From positions 747,296 through 811,295 of the forward strand of contig DIYO01000009.1 in the NCBI GenBank assembly GCA_002427755.1: a stretch of 64,000 bases of DNA. The letters are read 5' to 3'. Position 1 is the stretch's first letter; each line of letters starts with the position of its first letter. The translations under genes and the position numbers were made by a program. The notes under the pieces are model-generated. The model searched no databases. It saw only the letters and a program-made list of their open reading frames with translations, and had not been told where the DNA came from. This document shows positions 42,541 to 51,700 of this stretch, piece after piece. Origin of the DNA: Roseivirga sp. UBA6052 (GTDB taxonomy: Bacteria; Bacteroidota; Bacteroidia; Cytophagales; Cyclobacteriaceae).

Positions 42541-45387
42541 TTATCGAATGAAGCTATAGCTATATCTAATTCTAACCGCAGTACCAGGGTCTCTTTGAGT
42601 TTCTAACGCACTGGCTGCTCCAAATGAAACAAATTCACGTTCCCTCAAATCTCCAAGAAGATTAGTTACTCTTAAAGCAATAGTATGTTCACCTTCAGTA
42701 CCAAAGCCCTTTTTAATATTAAAATTTAAGCTATTAAAAGGAACATCATATGTATCAGGGGTTCTGTTTACTCCAACAACAGCTAATGTTCTATCTTGAA
42801 CATTAAAACTTAAACTCCCCTCTAGGAAATTTATTGGGTTGGTATAGTTTAAGCCAGCATTAATAATGTACGGTGGTTGACCGACAAAATCACGTGTTTG
42901 ACTAAATAGTTCTCCAGTTCTTAGTCCGTTGATTCTCCCGACAGCTTCATTTCCATCAATGTCAACTTTTGCATCAGTTACGGTAACGTTAGAGATAATA
43001 GAGAAGTTCTCGAGTTTAGGAGAGATAAAACTCAAGTTTTTTCTTAGTTCAAACTCAATACCTGCAATAGTAGCATCTCCTACATTTGTTGGTTGAAAAT
43101 CGTTAGGTGCCGCAGACTGTCTCACCAATTCTATTGGATCCGTGAATTCCTTGTAGAAACCACCGATAGAGAATGTTTGTCCTCCAGAGAAGAAATATTC
43201 CCATCTAATATCATAGTTGTTGATGAATGTCTCTACAAGATCAATGTTTCCGATAAAAGTCCTCCCTGTTAAAACATCTTGGATCTCTGCTGTTGATTTT
43301 TCTTTGAAAGAAGGTCTTGCTACCGTTCTTGCAAATGAGGCTCTAATATTTGAGTTTTCAACAACATTATATATTAAGTTGAGCGATGGAAAAAACTCAA
43401 ATGAGTCTAATACTTTGTCATCGTTGAACCTGATACCTGCAGGGTTATTAGGGTCTATACCTGCTTGATTTACACCGGTGTAATATTGGTCGTATTTTTC
43501 TACCCTTACTCCTAGGATTGTTTTGAGTTTTTCGGTTAAAACCAATTCACTCATGGCATACCCACCTAAGGTACTAATTCTACCCTCATATGCGTTTGAA
43601 AGGTTAAAAGCGTTTTGTACAAATACCCCAGTTCCTCTATCTGGATTCCATATGTTTTCTGGTGTAAAAAGATTATCTGCAGTTGCGTCTAGATTTAAAA
43701 GGTTTTGATTACCTCTTATCTGGACAACATAGTTCTGAATTTCATAATCTCTGGTTTTGTAGATTTGACTTACACCTACTTTGAACTTAGACTCACGTCC
43801 TTTAAAAGCAAATTTATGCGCATAATCTATTTTTGCCACAACATTTGTTTCATTCAAAAGTCTCCAAATACGATTTGGCTCTCCCCCTTCTTGAGGGTTG
43901 ATTGCAATATCTCCTTCATCATTAGTAAACGGAGTAATTCTAATATCTTTATCATTTATGGTGGCTAATGTTGGAGAAATAGCCCAGGTTAATTCACCTT
44001 GATTGCCATTGAAATAGTGTTCACCAGCCAATAAGAAATTTGTCAAGAAACGTTCGGTATATTCTAAGTTATCTACGTTCGATACGTTAAAATTCTCATT
44101 TGACCTGACTCTTCTTCTAAAAGCTGATGTTTCAGTCCCATTCTGAATATGCATGGCTTGAAACTGATACTTATTCTTGTCAGATTTAAGTGAGACCCCT
44201 GCGAGACCACTTAACTGTACATCTCTAATTCCTAAAGGGCCTTCAAAGCGTGTGTCATTGATTAACTCAGTTTCGTCATTGGATGCCGGTTTCACAGCCG
44301 CTGCGTCTACCGCATTTTCGAAAAATGTTGAAGATGCACTATAATTGATCGCCCCGATGTATCCTAATTTTTTATCTCCGATTGAGATTTGATTTCCAGT
44401 GTTGAAGCCTAAACTGAGATTAGCCAAATTAGAATCGGTTATAGCTGACATATTTGGATTAAATAGTCTGGTTACTCTTTCTAATTCAGGATCTCTAACC
44501 ACAGGTGATGGTAAGTCTAATCCTCTTCCATCTACAGGTAAGTCTCTAGTTCCATCATCAAAACCTAAAAAATCATTTCCACCGCCTTGATAGGTAAGGA
44601 AGTCATTGCGGAAATGCATATCAGGGTTATATTCTAAGCCGATTGAGAAGTTGGTAGTTTTCTCGTCTGGGAAATCTTTTGTTTCTATGTTCACTGTACC
44701 ACCAACAAAATCTGCACTCAAGTCAGGAGTGAATGTTTTGTAGACAATAATATTGTCAATTAATGATGTTGGAAATATGTCAATCTGAATAGCATTTCTA
44801 TCTGGATCCAATCCAGGAACTTCCATATTATTAAGAATCGTCTTGGTATATCTATCTCCAAGGCCTCTAACAAATACGTATTGTCCACCTTGGATAGATA
44901 CTCCAGGTACACGTCTAATAGCACCGGCAACATCACTATCACCTGATCTTTTGATTTGTTGTGAAGAGATTCCATCGATTAGGTTCGAAGACCTCTTTTT
45001 TACTTGTAATAGGGCAACGTCAGTAGTCTTTATCGCTTCGGCTGTAACTACGATTTCTTCTAGTTCAGAAATTGACTCTTCCATCCAAAGTGCTTCTATT
45101 ACTGTTACTTCTCCTGCTTTAACAACTACATCGTTTATTGTCACAGTATTATATCCCACAAATGAAGCTACTAATTGATATGTGCCCGCAGGCAAATCAA
45201 TTTCGAATTTGCCGTCAAAATCAGCAACAGCTCCTCCACCTGTACTAGGAACAGAAATCTGAACACCCCACATTCCTTCTCCATTGGAGCGTTCGTAAGT
45301 AGTGCCACGGATTTTTCCATTTTGTCCGTAAGTAAGTAAGCTTACAAGGAGCAAGAGTGTGCTAAAGGTAATTTTTGAGACTTTCAT
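42541..45387 (-). CDS. TonB-dependent receptor with N-terminal carboxypeptidase-like domain
   Basis: A 948-residue outer-membrane receptor. A signal peptide (MKVSKITFSTLLLLVSLLTYG, then QNG) precedes a CarboxypepD-like regulatory domain (about 25-105; RGTTYERSNGEGMWGVQISVP, then LVASFVGYNTVTI), a plug domain (about 115-235; AIRRVPGVSIQGGQYVFVRGLGDRYTKTILN) and a long barrel that ends VRIRYSYSFIR with the terminal aromatic strand. The plug motif VFVRGLGDRY is of the TonB receptors linked to large lipoproteins, not of SusC. It follows the beta-helix-like lipoprotein on the same strand with a terminator between them, and probably works with it to take up the same substrate. Confidence 0.92.
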   Translation of the reverse strand: MKVSKITFSTLLLLVSLLTYGQNGKIRGTTYERSNGEGMWGVQISVPSTGGGAVADFDGKFEIDLPAGTYQLVASFVGYNTVTINDVVVKAGEVTVIEALWMEESISELEEIVVTAEAIKTTDVALLQVKKRSSNLIDGISSQQIKRSGDSDVAGAIRRVPGVSIQGGQYVFVRGLGDRYTKTILNNMEVPGLDPDRNAIQIDIFPTSLIDNIIVYKTFTPDLSADFVGGTVNIETKDFPDEKTTNFSIGLEYNPDMHFRNDFLTYQGGGNDFLGFDDGTRDLPVDGRGLDLPSPVVRDPELERVTRLFNPNMSAITDSNLANLSLGFNTGNQISIGDKKLGYIGAINYSASSTFFENAVDAAAVKPASNDETELINDTRFEGPLGIRDVQLSGLAGVSLKSDKNKYQFQAMHIQNGTETSAFRRRVRSNENFNVSNVDNLEYTERFLTNFLLAGEHYFNGNQGELTWAISPTLATINDKDIRITPFTNDEGDIAINPQEGGEPNRIWRLLNETNVVAKIDYAHKFAFKGRESKFKVGVSQIYKTRDYEIQNYVVQIRGNQNLLNLDATADNLFTPENIWNPDRGTGVFVQNAFNLSNAYEGRISTLGGYAMSELVLTEKLKTILGVRVEKYDQYYTGVNQAGIDPNNPAGIRFNDDKVLDSFEFFPSLNLIYNVVENSNIRASFARTVARPSFKEKSTAEIQDVLTGRTFIGNIDLVETFINNYDIRWEYFFSGGQTFSIGGFYKEFTDPIELVRQSAAPNDFQPTNVGDATIAGIEFELRKNLSFISPKLENFSIISNVTVTDAKVDIDGNEAVGRINGLRTGELFSQTRDFVGQPPYIINAGLNYTNPINFLEGSLSFNVQDRTLAVVGVNRTPDTYDVPFNSLNFNIKKGFGTEGEHTIALRVTNLLGDLREREFVSFGAASALETQRDPGTAVRIRYSYSFIR

Positions 45388-45413
45388 TTTGGGTTAGTTA
45401 GTATTGAATTATT

Positions 45414-45446
45414 AAAAAAAATGCTCGCGGGTACCTACCCGCGAGC
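45414..45446 (-). terminator. Intrinsic terminator between lipoprotein and TonB receptor genes
   Basis: A perfect eleven-pair stem (45423-45433 with 45436-45446) followed on the minus strand by eight T residues (45414-45421). It lies 24 bp after the lipoprotein stop and only 26 bp before the receptor start, so it likely acts as an attenuator inside a two-gene unit. Confidence 0.93.
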
Positions 45447-45469
45447 TTTTATTATCATCTAAGTTCTTC

Positions 45470-47164
45470 TTAGAAATTAGCGTTGTTTACAATATCAAGT
45501 ACTACGTTGGCATAAGTCCATGCAAAGTCAGCAACTGTTGCTCCCTTAGTTTTGTTAGCATTGGTTACAATTGCATTATCACCTGGGAATTTAACTGTTT
45601 CGTTATTTGTAACCTGCGCGCTCTTATTCGGATCTTGAGTAGAACCGTCAAGTTTATCATCTAACAAATCAGTTTCATCGGTGAAAGAAACAGCACCATC
45701 TCTGTCAGTATCTCTGAATTCCAATCCAGATAACACTGTTACATTATTTGCGTAGTTATCAGAACCTCTAGGGTCATCATTATTGTCGTCAGCATCAATT
45801 TCAAGATCAACACCTGCTTCGAAACCAAAGAAGTAAATATCTTGTAAATCATACTCTCCACCATCTCTGATGTCAGCAAAGTCAGAAGCTGATCTACCCC
45901 AAGCCGTACCGTTTCTGAACTTACCAACTTGTGGAGTTCCTCCTGTATCACCTTCAGGGCCATCTAATTCGTAAGGGTGGTCAGAATCGAAACCAGCAGA
46001 TTCAGTTTGTCCGATGTATATGTGGTTAGTAACAGTACCAGACCAACCTTGGTCAGTATCGAAACCATCATCATCAGGGTTCATTACAAGGAAGTTAGAA
46101 ATGTTAACAGTTCCACCGAAGATTTCTATTCCATCATCAGCAGAGTTGATTGATTCAACGTTTGCGATTGTTGTTCCAGAACCAACACCACCAAGTGTTA
46201 ATCCTTGAAGTTCGTTACCAGGTCCTAACGCGATACCAGTAAATCTAATTGATGCATATTCGAATGAACCAGAGTCATCAGCAGCATCACTACCACCATA
46301 AAGACCGTTAGTGTCAGATGTTGGAATACCTTCAATTTGCTCTTGAGCAGCTCCAGCAAAGATTGGTGCGTTACCTAGGATAAGAACACCACCCCAAAGA
46401 CCTAAGTCTTGATCGATATCTAATGTAGAATTGAACTCGCCTACGTTAATATTATCAAGGAAAGAAGTAAATACAATTGGATTTGCCGCAGTACCGTTAG
46501 CATCGATATTACCGTCTCTTGCTACGATTAATACAGAAGCTAATGCTCCCTGACCATTCTCACCTTTAACGATTGTACCTTCTTCGATAGTTAATGTTGC
46601 ACCAGCACCAACAACTACTCTACCGTTAAGTACCCAAGCTACATCGTTAGTAAAAGTGAAATCTCTGTTGATAACACCCGTAATACGTGTTTGCTTGAAT
46701 TCAACTTCACTTCCACCAACAGTTCTCATTTCAGTAATGTCAGCAGTGGTAAACGTATCAGCAATGTCAGTACTAACTACTGAGAATACTACCGTAGCAG
46801 CACCAGTGTTTCCGTTTGCATCAGTAACGGTTAACGTTACAGAGCCTGGAACAGTTTGTCCAAGATCTACGCCTTGAGCAACAAAGGAAACCTCAACAGT
46901 TCCTGCAGTAGCAGCATCTGCAGGTTCGCTTGTAATAGAAGCAGTTCCACCAGTTTGTCCACTAAGAGCAGCGCTAGTGTATCCGCCTAAAGAAGCTACT
47001 GAGAAAGTCAAAGTAACTGTAGTTCCTTCATCAACATCTCCTTGAGATGGAGCTGTTACAGAAGGAGCGTCTGGTAATGGATCATCATCACCACAAGCCG
47101 TAACAACAACTAATAGAGCTGCTGCAAAAATAAGGCTAAGTAATTTGGTAACAGAGTTTTTCAT
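45470..47164 (-). CDS. Large secreted lipoprotein with Ig-like and beta-helix-like regions
   Basis: A 564-residue lipoprotein with signal LLSLIFAAALLVVVTAC and Cys24 as lipidation site. Residues about 30-140 form an Ig/cadherin-like beta domain (VTLTFSVASLGGYTSAALSG, then VTLTVTDANGNTGAATVVFSV). From about 155 the pattern NGRVVVGAGATLTIEEGTIVKG and NPIVFTSFLDN suggests a right-handed parallel beta-helix, followed by acidic, asparagine- and aspartate-rich loops (DADDNNDDPRGSDN). No SusD fold and no T9SS C-terminal domain are seen. Its promoter carries direct repeats like a PhoP box (47234-47293). It probably binds a ligand outside the cell for the downstream TonB receptor; the ligand is unknown. 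Confidence 0.82.
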   Translation of the reverse strand: MKNSVTKLLSLIFAAALLVVVTACGDDDPLPDAPSVTAPSQGDVDEGTTVTLTFSVASLGGYTSAALSGQTGGTASITSEPADAATAGTVEVSFVAQGVDLGQTVPGSVTLTVTDANGNTGAATVVFSVVSTDIADTFTTADITEMRTVGGSEVEFKQTRITGVINRDFTFTNDVAWVLNGRVVVGAGATLTIEEGTIVKGENGQGALASVLIVARDGNIDANGTAANPIVFTSFLDNINVGEFNSTLDIDQDLGLWGGVLILGNAPIFAGAAQEQIEGIPTSDTNGLYGGSDAADDSGSFEYASIRFTGIALGPGNELQGLTLGGVGSGTTIANVESINSADDGIEIFGGTVNISNFLVMNPDDDGFDTDQGWSGTVTNHIYIGQTESAGFDSDHPYELDGPEGDTGGTPQVGKFRNGTAWGRSASDFADIRDGGEYDLQDIYFFGFEAGVDLEIDADDNNDDPRGSDNYANNVTVLSGLEFRDTDRDGAVSFTDETDLLDDKLDGSTQDPNKSAQVTNNETVKFPGDNAIVTNANKTKGATVADFAWTYANVVLDIVNNANF

Positions 47165-47233
47165 GTTTTTGATTAGGTTTTACTAATTGTGCCACAAAAC
47201 TGGCCTTTTCAAACCACAAAAACGTTTCGTCTC

Positions 47234-47293
47234 TGTTAAGAATAGTTGTCATTCACTTTAACAAAATGTTAGTCTTGTTAAGTAAATGTTAAG
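47234..47293 (-). promoter_or_regulatory. Array of 11-bp-spaced TTAACA-type direct repeats (PhoP/PhoB-box-like)
   Basis: On the minus strand six seven-base units, CTTAACA and variants, start every 11 bp with one 9-bp step (plus-strand positions 47234, 47245, 47256, 47267, 47276, 47287). Three are perfect TTAACA, one is CTAACA, two are degenerate; the spacers are A/T-rich. The array lies 70-129 bp upstream of the lipoprotein start. PhoP of Bacillus binds TT(A/C/T)ACA repeats with this period, and E. coli PhoB boxes use 7-bp repeats with 4-bp spacers. Control by a PhoB-like regulator is inference. Confidence 0.5.
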
Positions 47294-47301
47294 ACATGTA
47301 A

Positions 47302-48291
47302 TCAATGATTAATGGGTATTTTTTTCAAAAGCTTTTCAATGATGTGCTCGGTAGAAATGCCATCTGCTTCGGCTTCATAATTGAGTATAATTCTATGATT
47401 AAGTACATCAGAGGCAATTTCTTTAATGTCTTCAGGAAGCACGTAATCTCTTTGATTAAAGAATGCCATCGCTTTTGCAGCAAGGTTTAAGTTGATACTC
47501 GCTCTAGGTGAAGCACCAAATTGCATGTAGTATGCTTCCTCGTTTAATCCGTAATCTTTAGGGTTACGTGTAGCAAATACCAACTCAATAATATATTGCT
47601 CTAATGATTCAGACATGGTTACCTGATTCACTTCGTCTCGAATAGCAAAAATGTCTTCTTTGGTTAAAAGCGTTTCCAACTCCGGATGGAATTTCATGTT
47701 GGCCATTCTTCTCATTACTTCAAGCTCTTCAGCCTTGCTAGGGTAATCTACTTTTACCTTCAGCATAAATCTATCAATTTGTGCCTCTGGTAAGCTGTAA
47801 GTTCCTTCCTGATCAATTGGGTTTTGTGTGGCTAGCACCAAGAAAGGTCTATCCAATTTATAACTGGTTTCACCAATGGTTACCGTTTTCTCTTGCATGG
47901 CTTCGAGTAATGCAGATTGCACCTTGGCTGGGGCACGGTTTACCTCATCGGCCAGAATAACGTTTCCGAATATTGGACCTTTCTTTACTTCAAATTCAGC
48001 TTTCTTTTGATTATAAATCATGGTACCCACCAAATCCGCAGGCAAAAGATCAGGCGTGAACTGAATTCTTTGAAAATCAAGATGCAAAACATCGGCTAAA
48101 GTGTTTACGGTTAAAGTCTTTGCTATTCCCGGAACACCTTCAAGTAAGATGTGGCCATTAGTAAAAAGGCCTATCAATAGTCTGTTCACCATATATTCTT
48201 GGCCAACTACTATTTTTCCTACTTCTGCGGCAACACGGTTGATTTTATCCTGATGCTCTTTTCTTAAGTCGTTTGATACAACCTCTTCCAT
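47302..48291 (-). CDS. MoxR-family AAA+ ATPase
   Basis: A 329-residue AAA+ chaperone-like ATPase. Walker A is GVPGIAKT (about 55-62), Walker B is ILADEVNRAPAKVQSALLEAMQE, sensor 1 is LATQNPIDQEGTY, and the C-terminal lid contains GASPRASINL. MoxR proteins help insert metals or activate VWA-domain partners. These partners (DUF58, VWA and membrane proteins) usually follow in an operon, but here the next gene on the strand is an unrelated lipoprotein after a 137-bp promoter region, so this copy is separated from the normal cluster. Confidence 0.95.
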   Translation of the reverse strand: MEEVVSNDLRKEHQDKINRVAAEVGKIVVGQEYMVNRLLIGLFTNGHILLEGVPGIAKTLTVNTLADVLHLDFQRIQFTPDLLPADLVGTMIYNQKKAEFEVKKGPIFGNVILADEVNRAPAKVQSALLEAMQEKTVTIGETSYKLDRPFLVLATQNPIDQEGTYSLPEAQIDRFMLKVKVDYPSKAEELEVMRRMANMKFHPELETLLTKEDIFAIRDEVNQVTMSESLEQYIIELVFATRNPKDYGLNEEAYYMQFGASPRASINLNLAAKAMAFFNQRDYVLPEDIKEIASDVLNHRIILNYEAEADGISTEHIIEKLLKKIPINH

Positions 48292-48723
48292 GATTTACTG
48301 AATTTAAAGCGCGCTAAAATAATGAAATACGCTAAACCTTAACCATAATACTTTGATAAGCACTAAAGGTTTGAATTCCAATGGAGCAAAGATGGGATAT
48401 ACTGGATTGCGCACCAGCACCGCTTAATGCATTTAACAAGAATTAACGCGAAAAAAAATTTTCATTTTCTTTCACAAATCCTTCAATCAAATCTGCCCAT
48501 AGTCTTAAATCTTATTCATTAAGTCTTTTGCTATTGACATTTCACAAATCGCAGGTCATCACCAAATATTAGAATAATGCAAAATATGCTTTTCTTCTAA
48601 AGATTTACAAATTGTATTTATTCAAGAAGCCATGTTCTTGCGCGCTCTTGACAATTTGATTTAAAGCATTGATATTCAAGCATTAAAGTTTGATTTCTAT
48701 CCAAAACACTAGTATCAAACAAA
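48292..48723. other. Long divergent intergenic region between moxR and the adhesin gene
   Basis: 432 bp without a supportable gene. It holds two copies of an 11-bp direct repeat (48470-48480 and 48540-48550), an inverted repeat CAAGAA/TTCTTG (48623-48628 and 48635-48640) in the probable adhesin leader, and a TTGACA at 48534-48539. No exact TAnnTTTG element was found; TAAAGTTTG near 48684 is the nearest. The region must contain promoters for both genes. Confidence 0.6.
48470..48550. repeat. Pair of perfect 11-bp direct repeats upstream of the adhesin gene
   Basis: TTTCACAAATC occurs at 48470-48480 and again at 48540-48550, 70 bp apart (close to seven turns of DNA). This could be a paired operator for looping, or chance in A/T-rich DNA. 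Confidence 0.4.
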
Positions 48724-51700
48724 ATGTATTTCACAACCAAAAAAGAGCATGTTATTAGAATATTTATAGTTTCTATGACAATGTTATGTTCTTTTTTCGG
48801 CCAAGAAAGTCTAGCACAGAATCCTGTGATCTCTTCTGTTAATGTCAATAGTTGTGTGGGGTCTATTACCATTAGTGTTACTTCTGGTGTAGCCCCATAC
48901 ACTTACGAATGGAAAGATGATCTGGGTAACGTATTGCCGTTCACTACTTTTATTGCAAGCGGTTTAGCTGCAGGGGATTACACTGTGGAAGTAACTGATA
49001 ACAATGGTAATTCTACCGGAGCAGCTACTTACACTGTAACCAATCCACCAGATTTAGTAGGATCAGTTGTTGTTAATGATGTTAGTTGTCGGGGAGATTC
49101 TGATGCTCAGGTCATTATTACTATGGCCAACGGTAACCCGGGTTACGATTGGGAGCTCTTTAATGGCGGAATGAGTTCGATAAGCTCTGGTTCGGTGGCA
49201 TTTCCCAGCAATATCATCACATTAGGGGGGCTGGGTGTTGGTAACTATACGGTTTCAGTTACCGACCAAGATGGCTGTACTGGCGATATCAATTTTACAG
49301 TTACCCAACCGGCAGATTTCTTAGCTGTAAATATTGCTTCTAGTACAGATGCCACTTGTTTTGATTCAACAGATGGAACCATTACGGCTAATCCCACTGG
49401 TGGTTGGGGCGACTATGTTTATCAGTGGGAACGAGTTTCTGATGGTGCCATAGTAGGTTCTACACAAACTGTTACTGGATTGGCCCCCGGTCAATACAGA
49501 TTGAATCTTTCTGATAGATTTGGAACAGGTTGTACAGTGGTCTCAGGGAATGTTACCATCGGATCACCACCTCAGATCATCGCATCAGAGACCATTACAA
49601 ATACCTTATGTAATGGCGATGCAAATGGTTCAATTGATATATCTGTTTCAGGAGGTGTAGGTCCATATACTTATTTATGGAACACAGGAAGCACTTCCGA
49701 AGATTTAGGTTCGTTGTTAGCGGGCAGTTATTCAGTAACTGTAACAGATGCAGTTGGCTGTACTGCATTATTCAACTATACCATTACTGAACCAGCCGTT
49801 TTAGCAGTTGTTGTAAACAAAACTGATATAGCCTGCTTTGGTGACATTAGTGGTTCTATTACCACTACGGTTTCAGGTGGAACGGGACCATATACTTATT
49901 CTTGGTCTAATGGCAATACAACGGCAAACTTGTCTAGCCTTTCAGTAGGAACTTATGATTTGACGGTTACCGATGCCAATGGATGTACTACAAGTGTAAA
50001 TGGAACAACAATCAGCCAACCTGCTTCTGCATTAACTTTTGACTCTTCAACAGAAACCTTACCATCTTGCTTTGGCGGAAATGATGGATCTATTGATGTT
50101 ACATTTTCTGGAGGAACAGGTCCTTACACCTATTTATGGTCTGATGCGCAAACAGGCGCTACCGCTACTAATCTTTCTTCAGGCATCTATTCTGTAACAG
50201 CAACAGATGCCAATGGCTGTACTTTTGTTCAAAACATCACACTCAATGATCCTGTAAGGATTAACGTGTCTGCCACACTCAATACACCGTCTTGTAATGC
50301 AGGTGCAAATGGCTCTATTACAGTTTCTGCTTCAAACGGTACGGCACCTTATACCTACAATTGGAATACAGGTGATTCAGGCCCGACTATCAATGGCATT
50401 GTAGCAGGTAATTACGCTGTAACGGTTACGGATGCTACCGGCTGCTCAGTTGTTGAGAATTATACACTTGGGGAACCAGCCCCTTTGCTGTCGAATGCCA
50501 CTAAGAATGATATCAGTTGCAACGGTTTGACAGACGGTAATATTTCTGTTTTGCCATCTGGTGGAACAGGCCCTTATACCTACTTATGGAGCACTGGAGC
50601 CACAAGCAATAGCATCACCGGATTAACTGCCGGCAATTATAGTGTGGCAGTAACAGACGCCAACGGTTGTGCAATAAACGAGAACTTTACCGTGGTCGAT
50701 CCTGCTCCAATTGGTCTCTCAACAACTATCCAAGATGTGCTTTGTAAAGGGGCATCTACAGGTTCAATCGATTTGTCAGTATCCGGAGGTACTGCACCTT
50801 ACACCTACCTATGGTCAAATGGATCAAATACTGAGGACTTGTCAACGCTTACTGCGGGCACCTATTCAGTTATTGTTCAAGATGCAGGTAGCTGTTCTGT
50901 CAATTTAAACGTCACTATCAATGAACCCACCACAGTTTTAACATTAACAGGTGCCACATCTGATATTTCTTGTAACGGTGGTAATAATGGGTCTATTGAT
51001 TTAACGGTCACTGGAGGAGATGGTCCATATACATACAGCTGGAGCAGTGGACCAACAACTGAAGATGTAACAAACCTTGGCCCGGGTAATTACTCGGTTT
51101 CAGTTACTGACGCCAATGGTTGTATCAAGAGTCTTGGTTTTACGCTCACGGAACCGGCACCATTGGCCATCAATGGCACACAAACCAATATTACATGTAA
51201 TGGAAATATAGATGGAACAATATCTACGGCTGTCAGTGGGGGAACCGCTCCTTACACTTACAGTTGGTCCGATGACATTTCAGTTTCGTCCGCCAATCGG
51301 TCGAACCTTAGCACAGGAGTTTATACACTTACAACAACTGATGCTAATGGTTGTCAAGTGGTTGAGAGCTTTACCATAACAGAGCCTTCAATCCTTAATG
51401 CTACAGCCATTACTCAGAACATTAGTTGTTTTGGTGAACTTACGGGGTCAATAAACCTCTCGCCAACTGGAGGGGTGGCCCCGTATACTTTTTCCTGGTC
51501 TAATGGTGCCTTAACGGAAGATTTGGCGGGGCTAGCGTCCGGAACCTACACGGTGAATGTAACCGATGCCAATGGCTGTGTCTTTAATGCTTCCTATACC
51601 TTAACCCAACCCACAAGTGCATTAGCCATTACCTCGAATGTCTCACAAATCTCATGTAACGGTTTGATTGATGGGGCTATTGATATAGAAGTATCAGGTG

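Noticed and set aside
45470..47164. SusD-like partner of the TonB receptor
   Set aside because: The lipoprotein is beta-rich with Ig-like and beta-helix-like repeats; the TPR helices and motifs of SusD are absent, and the receptor plug is not SusC-like. A SusCD system was therefore not called.
45470..47164. Type IX secretion C-terminal domain on the beta-helix lipoprotein
   Set aside because: The C-terminus (FAWTYANVVLDIVNNANF) lacks the PNPxxG...G...L pattern of type A domains and the PNAFTPNGDG pattern of type B domains.
48618..48902. 94-residue minus-strand frame across the adhesin start
   Set aside because: It overlaps the adhesin signal peptide and the first repeat; the composition is that of a reverse-strand shadow and no family signature is visible.
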